Program-made: the position numbers and the translations under genes | Shown here: one piece after another, positions 42,170 to 54,310 of the stretch | Position numbering within the stretch: the first letter of the stretch is position 1 | Layout: the number at the start of each line of letters is the position of its first letter | Origin: Prinsepia uniflora | Lineage: Eukaryota > Streptophyta > Magnoliopsida > Rosales > Rosaceae | DNA: 64,000 nt | Assembly: GCA_032719365.1 (NCBI GenBank) | Contig: CM064875.1 | Coordinates: 39,152,131-39,216,130, forward strand | Reading direction: 5' to 3' | The notes under the pieces: generated by a model | What the model saw: the letters and a program-made list of their open reading frames with translations, nothing else | Databases searched by the model: none | Told to the model about the DNA's origin: nothing

Positions 42170-45055
42170 ACATTTATGCCCTCCAGTAAAAACGTATGCA
42201 TGCCAGGAAAACCAGTAACCAAAACGTTTGCTCCACCGAGCCATTAGGGCCTTAGCCCAAAAACTGTCAACCAAAAACCAAGTGTGGGAACTCAGCCCAA
42301 AACTGTGAAATGCCATAACTATACATAAACAACCATGTGGGTCACCACCCACGACCATAAATGAACATCAATTCATTAAAATCACACAATCATAAATCCA
42401 CCCAGAAAGCCATTTCATTAATTCGTATTTTGCCATTACCATCACCAGCATCCCTGATGCTAGACGTCCCTGACGTCATGTCTCACGGTTTCATAAGCTA
42501 CGCGTGCTGCCCGGGGTCTCTCCGGGTCCATATATCTGACATCCCTGATGTCTGACGTCCCTGACGTCAATCATAGCAATCCTGCACCTGAGTCATCATA
42601 CGGTCTGGCTGCTCCGTATGGTGACCCTTCACAGGCAATGCACCGTGACTTCCCCAGTGTCCCAGACATCTGGAGGAGACCATCATATATCCATGTGTAC
42701 AGATGGTATATGGAAAAACAGTTTTTATTAATTCATTTCACAACATCACAATGGGCCCTGCCCGAATTTCCATAAAACAACACATTTCCATTTAGGGTCC
42801 CTGACCCGAAACCACACTTATTAAATATAGGGCCCCTGGCCCGAAATCATCATTTAAATCCAACTGGGCCCCATGCCCGATAACATAACTCAAATGGGTC
42901 TCGGCCCGATTTTATACCAACTGGGCCCCTGGCCCGATTTCATTAACCAACTGGGCCCCGACCCGATTCTCAAATGGACTCCAAGTCCGAAATTTCCAAA
43001 ACAAGTGGGCCTCAAGCCCGAGTTCATCTTTCCAATATAAAAACCATTTTATCATAATATTTATTTAACCACAAGCATGCAAAACCACAAATAAATCGTT
43101 AATCCCGATACACGTGAAATACGGAAAACACCTCGAAATACGTGCAACATACCCAAAATCAATACTCACAAATACCATCATAGAAATCATGTATATAAAC
43201 CATATAACACATTTAAGCATGCATAGGATTTATAAAACCAAAGTCCACTCACAGACCGTTTTAACGGTATGCCTCGATATGCGTGCCACCGGCCCTCCCG
43301 GGCCACACCACCATCACCGGGACTCCCAATCCTGTCCAAATCACATTAGAGGGTCACTAACCTCATTATTAACATCCTATCAAAGTCCCGTAATTTTCCC
43401 GAATTTTTACTTATTTTTAAACTTAATTTAAAACCTTCGGACATCCCGAACACTATCGAGACGGTTTCCGATCGACACGAAACCAATTCCAAAATGTCCG
43501 TTACATCGAATGGATTAAAAGTCATGTTGACCTCACCTCGAGATTCGTGCCCACGCGCCGCCACGCGCCGCCGTGAGTGGCTGCGCGTGAAACTCACGCG
43601 CCAGCTACAGTACCAGCACAGTCATCCCCTTCGCCCGTTTGTCTGGTAAACGGGTTGAAAAACCCGCGAACAGACCCGATTCAATCTCATTCAATTTAAC
43701 CTCAATTCGATCCGTTCTTTCAACTGATCCCTTCCAATCCAACTCTAATTAGGTTCTGCAAGTTCAATTTCTCGAATCGTGGTCTAAATCCTCACGACAC
43801 TCGATCGATCCTCGACGGGTCTCCGATTCGGGTTCATAGATTTCGACCCTGTTTTTCAAATTAATTAACACAGTGAGTATCGTGAGAGTGTAAGGATCAT
43901 TTCTACAAGATTAATTTCGTACAATCTCACCTCTAACCCAATGAACTCAAGCTCGAACACAGTCACTGTTCAAGCATGGAGTTTCGTCAACCACGACCGT
44001 TTCCTTTCAATTGACGAACCCAGAAGCATCGTGGGATCATGATAGGCAGTTTCCCCACCTCAATTTCATCCAACGAAGCCTCCAATTCCACGACTCAGCT
44101 TCGAAATTCCTCCTCTGTCACCAAGCTCGTTCAGAGTCAAAACGGCACCAATTCCCTTCGTTCTTTCGACGTTTCTGATCGTGGCATTCCCAGAAGGCTG
44201 AATGTAACCTCCAATTCGATCCTCACGGCCTTAGGATTTGATTTCGAATTTTCCCTCCCATAATCTAATTTTCGAATTTTCTGTCTCACCACCCACACTC
44301 AGTCCCAGTGTTTCCCGAAATGAATCCAGCCTCCCTAGCCTCTCAATTCCCTCAATTCTGCCGTGAGAAGGCAGCCAAATCCTCCAGCCCTCACACTCTC
44401 TGTTTTGAAATCGTCCACGGGTAAGAAAAACAAAGAAGAAGGAAATGGGGGAAAAAGATGGAGAAGGAATGATGGTGTAGGAATGATTGTGTTTGGAGGG
44501 AAACAAGGATCAGAATTCAGGGGATGGGTGACACTTGTCACGCATCCGGATGTGCATAGTCAACGGTCACTATTCACTATTATATTATTATTTTAATCCC
44601 GGCCTCGGTTCGTTAGTTCGTTTCCTTGACCATAACGTCGTCGTCGGATCTCCGATTTCGGCATGCCGCCTGTCGTTGGATTCGTATCGACGATACCTAC
44701 GTAACGGTCCTTGGCCCTCGCCCATCGGACCTCCCGGTCAAAAAGTCAACATTCGGCCCCAAACATGCCAAATTACCAAAATACCCCTCAACTTCCGAAC
44801 ACCATAACTTTCTCTACGAATGTCGGAATCGAACGTGCCACCTGTCTATGAACTCGTGACGTCCCGAACTACGTCACGGTCATCGGTCAAAGTCCATTTG
44901 ACCGTCCGAACAAAAAGTCAACATTTTGCCCACGACTAGGGGCAAAACGGTCATTTTGCACCTTTTGTCCGATTCCGCCCTACTAACCACCGTTCAACCT
45001 CGCTAATCAAGATTAGTGACTAATCTAATCCCGGAATTCGGGACGGGTCGTTACC
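42170..45055 (-). repeat. Element B 3' LTR, piece right of the chromovirus
   Basis: Resumes after the duplicated ATAAG and matches 48635-51521. Carries about nine GGGC..GCCC units (42740-43030), the motif GTCCACTCACAG at 43243-43254 and the terminus GGGTCGTTAC with a C where the other copy has A. The frames here are repeated in the other LTR and show no domain. Confidence 0.92.
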
Positions 45056-48000
45056 ATCTTCCCTCCTTAATAAATTTCGTCCTCGAAATTCCAACCGCTC
45101 TAATCTCAACGTACTTCCCTCCTTAATTAGTTTCGCTCTCGAAACTCGATTACCCTGATTCCACAAACACCCCGTGGAAAGTGGAATCGACCACACAATA
45201 CGTGTACACCCGTACACCAACTACTTAGACAAACCTTGTCTACGCCCAAACGTACCACTAATACTCAAAACGCAACGACTACATTCGACCCCGTCGAATG
45301 ACTGAAACTACTTGTTTCGAATTTGACACCACTTGTCAAATCAACCCTCTCGTTGACGCAACAACTCGACGGTTCCTTTCCCACTCCCACTAGGAGTCAG
45401 CTGACCCCACTCAACAATCTATGTTGACACATCCTGACAATCTGTCACCACACAGTTGTTGTCAGTCGAAAACTGACACTAGACTCACTCGTGGCTACAC
45501 ATGCCACCAACGTACTCGACTCACCAATACCCTTACCGACATTTCACACGACCGGTGTGTAATTAAACACATCGGAATTACCATGACCCATTGCATAGTA
45601 ATGTCCGGTCCACAACCAATCCCATGGTATCGGAACCAATCCGACTACCAACACGCTCGCTGACACACCTCGGGTATATCCCGTATACCATAACTAGACA
45701 TCACGAGTCTACAAGGTATTGTACCTCGAACCATGTACGAAGTACACACATCTACCTAATGACCAAACTACAACCACCTAGGTCACAGCTGAACGCGTTC
45801 CAATAATGGAGTACGTTTGCCCAATCCACCATGAGACAAATCGAAACTCCACCCAACATCTAGTTCCAATTCCGAATCCAAATCCGCAATTTCGTAAGAA
45901 ATCCCGGATCCAAACCCAGACATCAAATTTTAAATTCTTATCCAAATCCGAATCCGAAATCATTATTCCGTAAGCTAGCATTTGGAATAACCATTCCGTA
46001 CCCAAATCCGGAAATATACTTTCAAGTTCCAAAATCGAATCCTGAATCGTCACCCAGAAATTCGATTCCAAATCCCGAAATCTCATTCACATTTACCAAG
46101 ACACACCAAAACCGAACCTATCGGTTACCCGTTTGATACCTCCAATTGACTTCATAGGGAAGCCAATCCAACCTCCACACGTCTAAGGTTGACAAAATTC
46201 AACTACCTTGAAAACCTACTCACCCGAGTAGAATACCATACGGGCCCCACTTCGAAAAGAAGTTCAATCTCGTCATTTACGACTCACGTACCAAGGTAAG
46301 AGTGATATACTCTCCCCCTATCTGAATCATCAAGATCACGACCCAGATAGACACCGTGTCCCTGACAATAACGTCAAAATCCTAGATCGCCACAACGATC
46401 GACAACCGACTCCCACAACTAGACAGATCAGTCAACGACGAGACACGTCGAGACTGCGGATTCTTACGGATTACCTTGTATCAATCCTTGTCATTCCACC
46501 TAGGAAAAACCAAGGATGATCCAAAACAATGACACCAATACTCATCCTACGTGGATGCAACCAGACTCACTGCACTCACTACGCCATGTGACACAACATC
46601 GTCTGCCACCAAGCAGAAAATGAGAAATCTCGTTTACCTAACTTTGAATACACAACTCCCCTTAACGACCCCACAACACACACGACTCACCAACCAATAC
46701 ACGCTCAACGTACTGGTAACTACAGTCAATGTCTGCCAGGGCAGAAAACGATATGTCGACCCCAAGCACTTCAGAATACCTATCACCAAAAACAAGCACC
46801 ACTCCCGTTCCCTAATCACAACTCTCCTCGACACTAAGGTTCCAACCATGTTGGAAACAGACATGCTCCCAACAAGATGTCAAGTCTAACCACTAGACTT
46901 CCTACCTCCTCAATTCACTTGGACAACCCCGTGTCCACAATCAATCCGTTATTGTTCCGTTCGCAAATCCCAACCTTTACAGGTTCAGCACTCGGTTTCC
47001 CAAGTTCTCAATTACAAATTCCTACCTTTATACCACTAATGGTTTTCCTCGTCTTTTCCAGTTTTAATCATTTCCATGTACATTTTAGGGATATTTAAAA
47101 ACATAAAATCGCACAAATTTTGGAGTTGCCAACAACTCCCCCAAATCCACCAATTATCATGACGTTGGGGACGTCATCCCAAGATTACTCAAGTCTCAAT
47201 TATATCCTTTTTAATCCACTCCTTACTGGTTATCTCACCACTATTGGGACTTATCCCAACACAGCACAATCTTAACTGGCTCCCATCCAGTCCATCACTC
47301 AACCACTACCGAATCTCAAAGACCGAACATATGTTCATCATGACGGAGTCACACCCCAATTTGTGGCTCATCGTCAACACCATTACCGACACTAGCACCA
47401 GCGCTAGTACCACCATCAATACACTATCAACAACACTAGTATCAGCACACAGGCATCCATACTAGCATCAGCACAAAAGTACCAACCCCGCAAACATCCT
47501 GGATCTCCGTTCATACGGAACGACGATCCCGTACCTCACGACTATGGGTACCACTATTCTGACAATCCTCATCAGGAAAATGAACGTTCCCCGAACGTCC
47601 CCTGATCCCCAAGTATTATAACCACACCAATTACCCTCAATAGCCAGTCATCTCCATATGACCTCCGACTAACTGTCATTGCTATCGAGATCCGCATCCA
47701 CACATCACACCAATACCCGATCCAACACGGGATTCCATAATTTATCTCAGAACCGTATCCGTAAATCGAATCCCATAGTTCTGCCTAAACTCACCAGAGC
47801 CATCCACATGGTCATCCATGACCTCAGCCGCTCGTCGCAGCACAAGTTCTCATCCACTAACCACAATTAAGGTTTACCTTTTAACACTAGGGTTCCACAA
47901 TCACACCCTATGGTTCAACCGAACCAAACAGCTCTCCGTAATATAAAATCCACAACCTGACCGACCCCGCGGTCCTGACATCGAATAGACGTCAAATCCA

Positions 48001-48381
48001 ATCCTACCATCCCATCAACGTGAGTTCCACCACTAGGTCATCGGCCAACTCCGATGAACCAACATCCCTCACACTAGAAACCACCACAAGGGTTCACATT
48101 TTAGACCATTACTCACATGAGGTTCCCCGAACCTGGCTGCACCTAGCAGCACAACAATCCAATATCACATGACCGAACCGACGGTCCCACAATACCAGTT
48201 CACCACAATCAACCCCACTTGGGTCGAATCACATTAATGCACGGCGTATCGGGCCAATCACACTCCATCCACTATCCAAACCCAAAAACTATCTATCAGG
48301 TTGATAACGAATTGCAGCCCAAAGAGACATCACACCCTCGACCTGCGCACACAAAAGAGCAATCGTGCTCTGATACCAAGT
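45056..48381 (-). other. Element B internal region, non-coding
   Basis: 3.3 kb between the LTRs with no gag or pol motif; the longest frames are around 110 codons and unrelated to known proteins. Read on the minus strand it aligns with the internal region of element A (for example GTGATGTCTC followed by TTCGTTATCAACCTGATAG). A degenerate GCTAGTG-type simple repeat (47390-47480) also recurs in A (55420-55530). PPT-like blocks are duplicated at 45059-45094 and 45114-45147. Confidence 0.8.
48367..48378 (-). other. Element B primer-binding site
   Basis: Minus strand TGGTATCAGAGC, three bases from the LTR, as in the chromovirus. Confidence 0.9.
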
Positions 48382-51300
48382 TGACAGGACCCATCCCAAT
48401 CCCCCCGGGATTACCATGGAATGTGCCCTGCTCCCGTCCAACAAGGGGTGTCAGACAAAGGATGACCAAGAGCCACTGCCCAAACAGGGCATCCAGAGTG
48501 CGCAAGGATCGATGGAGGAGGTGTGCAATGTCCCAGTCTCTGCTGCAATCGCATCCGTGATCAACCTGAAGGGCATTAAAACCAAAAGCTGTGAGTGGAC
48601 AAAAACCATTAAGTTTACCAAATACATTTATAAGACATTTATGCCCTCCAGTAAAAACGTATGCATGCCAGGAAAACCAGTAACCAAAACGTTTGCTCCA
48701 CCGAGCCATTAGGGCCTTAGCCCAAAAACCGTCAACCAAAAACCAAGTGTGGGAACTCAGCCCAAAACTGTGAAATGCCATAACTATACATAAACAACCA
48801 TGTGGGTCACCACCCACGACCATAAATGAACATCAATTCATTAAAATCACACAATCATAAATCCACCCAGAAAGCCATTTCAATAATTCGTATTTTGCCA
48901 TTACCATCACTAGCATCCCTGATGCTAGACGTCCCTGACGTCATGTCTCACGGTTTCATAAGCTACGTGTGCTGCCCGAGGTCTCTCCGGGTCCATATAT
49001 CTGACATCCCTGATGTCTGACGTCCCTGACGTCAATCATAGCAATCCTGCTCCTGAGTCATCATACGGTCCGGCTGCTCCGTATGGTGACCCTTCACAGG
49101 CAATGCACCGTGACTTCCCCAGTGTCCCAGACATCTGGAGGAGACCATCATATATCCATGTGTACAGATGGTATATGGAAAAACAGTTTTTATTAATTCA
49201 TTTCACAACATCACAATGGGCCCTGCCCGAATTTCCATAAAACAACACATTTCCATTTAGGGTCCCTGACCCGAAACCACACTTATTAAATATAGGGCCC
49301 CTGGCCCGAAATCATCATTTAAATCCAACTGGGCCCCATGCCCGATAACATAACTCAAATGGGTCTCGGCCCGATTTTATACCAACTGGGCCCCTGGCCC
49401 GATTTCATTAACCAACTGGGCCCCCGGCCCGATTCTCAAATGGACTCCAAGTCCGAAATTTCCAAAACAAGTGGGCCTCAAGCCCGAGTTCATCTTTCCA
49501 ATATAAAAACCATTTTATCATAATATTTATTTAACCACAAGCATGCAAAACCACAAATAAACCGTTAATCCCGATACACGTGAAATACGGAAAACACCTC
49601 GAAATACGTGCAACATACCCAAAATCAATACTCACAAATACCATCATAGAAATCATGTATATAAACCATATAACACATTTAAGCATGCATAGGATTTATA
49701 AAACCAAAGTCCACTCACAGACCGTTTTAACGGTATGCCTCGATATGCGTGCCACCGGCCCTCCCGGGCCACACCACCATCACCGGGACTCCCAATCCTG
49801 TCCAAATCACATTAGAGGGTCACTAACCTCATTATTAACATCCTATCAAAGTCCCGTAATTTTCCCGAATTGTTACTTATTTTTAAACTTAATTTAAAAC
49901 CTTCGGACATCCCGAACACTATCGAGACGGTGTCTGATCGACACGAAACCAATTCCAAAATGTCCGTTACATCGAATGGATTAAAAGTCATGTTGACCTC
50001 ACCTCGAGATTCGTGCCCACGCGCCGCCACGCGCCGCCGTGAGTGGCTGCGCGTGAAACTCACGCGCCAGCTACAGTACCAGCACAGTCATCCCCTTCGC
50101 CTGTTTGTCTGGTAAACGGGTTGAAAAACCCGCGAACAGACCCGATTCAATCTCATTCAATTTAACCTCAATTCGATCCGTTCTTTCAACTGATCCCTTC
50201 CAATCCAACTCTAATTAGGTTCTGCAAGTTCAATTTCTCGAATCGTGGTCTAAATCCTCACGACACTCGATCGATCCTCGACGGGTCTCCGATTCGGGTT
50301 CATAGATTTCGACCCTGTTTTTCAAATTAATTAACACAGTGAGTATCGTGAGAGTGTAAGGATCATTTCTACAAGATTAATTTCGTACAATCTCACCTCT
50401 AACCCAATGAACTCAAGCTCGAACACAGTCACTGTTCAAGCATGGAGTTTCGTCAACCACGACCGTTTCCTTTCAATTGACGAACCCAGAAGCATCGTGG
50501 GATCATGATAGGCAGTTTCCCCACCTCAATTTCATCCAACGAAGCCTCCAATTCCACGACTCAGCTTCGAAATTCCTCCTCTGTCACCAAGCTCGTTCAG
50601 AGTCAAAACGGCACCAATTCCCTTCGTTCTTTCGACGTTTCTGATCGTGGCATTCCCAGAAGGCTGAATGTAACCTCCAATTCGATCCTCACGGCCTTAG
50701 GATTTGATTTCGAATTTTCCCTCCCATAATCTAATTTTTGAATTTTCTGTCTCACCACCCACACTCAGTCCCAGTGTTTCCCGAAATGAATCCAGTCTCC
50801 CTAGCCTCTCAATTCCCTCAATTCTGCCGTGAGAAGGCAGCCAAATCCTCCAGCCCTCACACTCTCTGTTTTGAAATCGTCCACGGGTAAGAAAAACAAA
50901 GAAGAAGGAAATGGGGGAAAAAGATGGAGAAGGAATGATGGTGTAGGAATGATTGTGTTTGGAGGGAAACAAGGATCAGAATTCAGGGGATGGGTGACAC
51001 TTGTCACGCATCCGGATGTGCATAGTCAACGGTCACTATTCATTATTATATTATTATTTTAATCCCGGCCTCGGTTCGTTAGTTCGTTTCCTTGACCATA
51101 ACGTCGTCGTCGGATCTCCGATTTCGGCATGCCGCCTGTCGTTGGATTCGTATCGACGATACCTACGTAACGGTCCTTGGCCCTCGCCCATCGGACCTCC
51201 CGGTCAAAAAGTCAACATTCGGCCCCAAACATGCCAAATTACCAAAATACCCCTCAACTTCCGAACACCATAACTTTCTCTACGAATGTCGGAATCGAAC

Positions 51301-51521
51301 GTGCCACCTGTCTATGAACTCGTGACGTCCCGAACTACGTCACGGTCATCGGTCAAAGTCCATTTGACCGTCCGAACAAAAAGTCAACATTTTGCCCACG
51401 ACTAGGGGCAAAACGGTCATTTTGCACATTTTGTCCGATTCCGCCCTACTAACCACCGTTCAACCTCGCTAATCAAGATTAGTGACTAATCTAATCCCAG
51501 AATTCGGGACGGGTCGTTACA
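48382..51521 (-). repeat. Element B 5' LTR (3140 bp), uninterrupted
   Basis: Begins TGACAGGACCCATCCC and ends GACGGGTCGTTACA. It gives the uninterrupted reference for the split 3' LTR. Motif pair CTGTGAGTGGAC (48589-48600) and GTCCACTCACAG (49709-49720). GGGC..GCCC units at 49200-49490. Confidence 0.93.
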
Positions 51522-51526
51522 TGTGC

Positions 51527-52206
51527 CATCGAAACAAGACCCTAGGTTTAAGAAGTCACCTGAAATTCGACGGGAAGACTGGCTGCCAGCTCTGGTCGTC
51601 TTCTCCGGCGAGTCGTCGTGTTTCCAGTCACGGTTCTTGGTCCAAATTGGTCGTCTAGGTCCCCTAGGTATGTCTCACTGGTAAACAAAGAATTCCAACG
51701 TCAAAATCAAACGTTTCGAAACAGGGAAGAAAAATCGGGTCTCACGGGTTTCAGATTGAATTGCTTAAAGTGATCTGATTCTATTATTTTAATAATGTTT
51801 TAATCTGTATCTCGGTTAGTTCGTTTAATCGCGTTTATGTCCTTGACCATAACTTTTTCGTCGTACGTCCGATTTCGGCGTGCCGCCTGTCTACGGATTC
51901 GTATCGACACCTACGTAACGGTCCTTGGCCTTCGTCCGTTGGACTTCCCGGGTCAAAAGTCAACATTTGGCCCCTAATTGACCAAATTACCAAAATACCC
52001 CTCGACTTCCGAACGTCACAACTTCTTCCTCGAACGTCGGAATCGAACGTGCCACCTGCCTATGAACTCATGGCGTCCTAAACTACGTTACGGGCATGGG
52101 TCAAAGTCCTAATTATTTCCCGTGGTAAAAGTCAACTTTCCCCCCTTCAGGGGCAAAACGGTCATTTTACAATAAAATAATAATTACGAAAGTTCGGGTT
52201 GTTACA
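51527..52206 (-). repeat. Solo LTR S, second piece
   Basis: Resumes after TGTGC and ends TTCGGGTTGTTACA, followed by TTTAG. Same family as the chromovirus LTR end. Confidence 0.85.
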
Positions 52207-52211
52207 TTTAG

Positions 52212-54238
52212 ATTCATAAGATCAAAATAGGAGGATTGGTAGAAAGAAAGAAGAAAAAGGACGAGAAAATAACAAGATATGGACCTGGACCGGACAGCAC
52301 TGAACCGGCCGGTTCAGACCAGGAGAGGTTGAAGACGCGTGTACAGTGCCCTGACGCGTGAGGCCCACGTACAGGAGCTTCTTGGGGTGTGTGGCTCATA
52401 TTTTGGGGTTGTGTTCAACATGTGAAATTATCTATTCGATGTAACGAATATTTTGGGACTGGTTTCGTGTCGATCGGACATCGTTTCGATAGGTTTCGGG
52501 GTGTCCGAAGGTTTAGGATCGGGATTAAAAAAGTTAAAAATTCAGAAAAATTACGATGCTTTAGTGAGAGGTTAATAAGGTAGTTAGTAACCCTTTAAAG
52601 TGATTTGGACAGGTGTGGGAATCTCGGTGACGACGATTGGCTCGGTAGAGCCGTATGACAAGCATATCGAGACGACAGCTCGAACGGTCCGTGAGTGGAC
52701 CTTGTTTTCTAAATTGGTGCATGCATAAATGTTTATTATATGTTTTAATACTTGTTTGGTGATTCCATGAGTGCATTTGTGTGTGGTTACGTATTGGCAC
52801 GTATTTCGAAGTTTCGGCCTTATACGGTGCATATACGGGTTTGTACTTTCTTTGTTGGTTTAAATGAAATGGTTTTGGATTTCAAAAGGATAAACTCGGG
52901 CATGAGGCCCATTTGGTTTTGTCTCGGGCATGTGGCTCTAGTTACGACCTACGGGTCTGAATCGTGGTCGCGGCGAGTGCTATGTGCACGGCGACCAACG
53001 ATACGACGCTCGCCTCCGGACTGGGATATGTTTCTTCCGGAGAGGTCACGATGTACGATCTGTTGTTGGGCAGCCGATGGAGGCTCGACTTCAGAGTGTT
53101 GACGGTTCAAAATATCGATCGGTGATGAGTGCTCCATAATCTAGCGGTGGTCGCGTGGGTTGATTCGTTCATGGCGACATACCAGGATTGAGGGCGGTCC
53201 TGGATGGATGGTTGCACACATCATTACGATCGGAGTCGTGGCTGACCCTGAGATATCGAGCACGATGCCCAGTTGAGTCATGTGTTCGGTCACAAGACTC
53301 AGTTACTTTACGTTTATGATTTCGGGTCGGAGCCCTTAATGGATTTCCAGGTTCATACGGTTTATGGGGACCGGTATGAACGCTTGAAAGGCTTTATGGT
53401 TCATGACGGTTTATGGGGACCGGCATGAACCCTTGAAAGGTTTTTATAATTCATGACGGTTCATGGGAACCGAGCATGAATCCGTTGAAAGGTTTTAAGG
53501 ATGATTTCATTATATGTATATATATTCATATACCTTCCTTTACTTGAATTGTCTCCTCCGGGGAGGGTCGTTGGCTTGGGTGGACCCCGGAGTAGTCACG
53601 GAGCACTGACTGAGGGGAGTCGCCCCCGTTGGGTTCCTTACTCTCAGGAAGGCTTGTATTATAACCTTAGGGAGCTTCATTGGTCTACGGACATTGACCT
53701 TGGACCTTGAGTGACTTGGGTTTGAGACCACGGGTAGCACGCGCATAGCTTTGGAATCCGTGACAGGATTGGTTGTGTGATTATATGTATATATGTGATA
53801 TATGATATATGATATGTGATGTGTACAGGTTTTCGGATAAGTCGCGTATGGATTTGGGCAGTGGCCCATATGGTTGGTTCTTTATGGTTCTTTCGGTTCT
53901 GGTATTGGGCTTAGTTCCCACATCTGGTGGTTTTGGATTAAATGGTTTTTGAATGCATGCATGCTTTTTAGTGAAGGGTACAAATGTTCTTATGAAATGT
54001 TTTTATAAACTCTTTGTTTTGTCCACTCACAGCTTTTAATGTTTTGACTGCCCTTCAGGTTGACAGCGGATGTGGACTGGAGCAGAGACCGAGATATCAC
54101 ATACCTCCTGCAGATCCTGGCGTACTCTGATAGCCTGAGAGGGCAAAGGTTGGAAATTTCCCTTGTCTGACACTTCGTGTCAGACGGGAGCAAGGTCGTC
54201 CTGCGTTAATCTTGAGGGGATTGGGACGAGTCCTGTCA
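52212..54238 (+). repeat. Element A 5' LTR, second piece
   Basis: Resumes after the second TTTAG and is collinear with 58566-59066 plus 61168-62734. Contains motif CCGTGAGTGGAC (52689-52700), GTCCACTCACAG (54021-54032) and three hairpin units (53352-53480). Ends GAGTCCTGTCA. Confidence 0.9.
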
Positions 54239-54241
54239 ACT

Positions 54242-54310
54242 TGGTATCAGAGCTCGATTAGCTCATAGGATACTCAGGATGCTCTGATACTGTAAACTTG
54301 GTATCAGAGC
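54242..54310 (+). other. Duplicated primer-binding site of element A
   Basis: TGGTATCAGAGC occurs at 54242-54253, next to the LTR, and again at 54299-54310. An inverted copy, GCTCTGATAC, lies between them at 54281-54290. Confidence 0.85.

Larger units (their letters stand above)
31698..51521 (-). mobile_element. Element B: young non-autonomous LARD-type retrotransposon (TSD TGTGC)
   Basis: Flanked by TGTGC at 31693-31697 and 51522-51526. Left LTR 31698-31950 plus 42170-45055 (3139 bp), internal 45056-48381, right LTR 48382-51521 (3140 bp). Primer site at 48367-48378 shows minus-strand orientation. I noted about twenty differences between the LTRs by eye (roughly 0.6-0.7%), so insertion was recent. 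The internal 3.3 kb has no gag or pol and no frame over about 115 codons. Confidence 0.92.
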
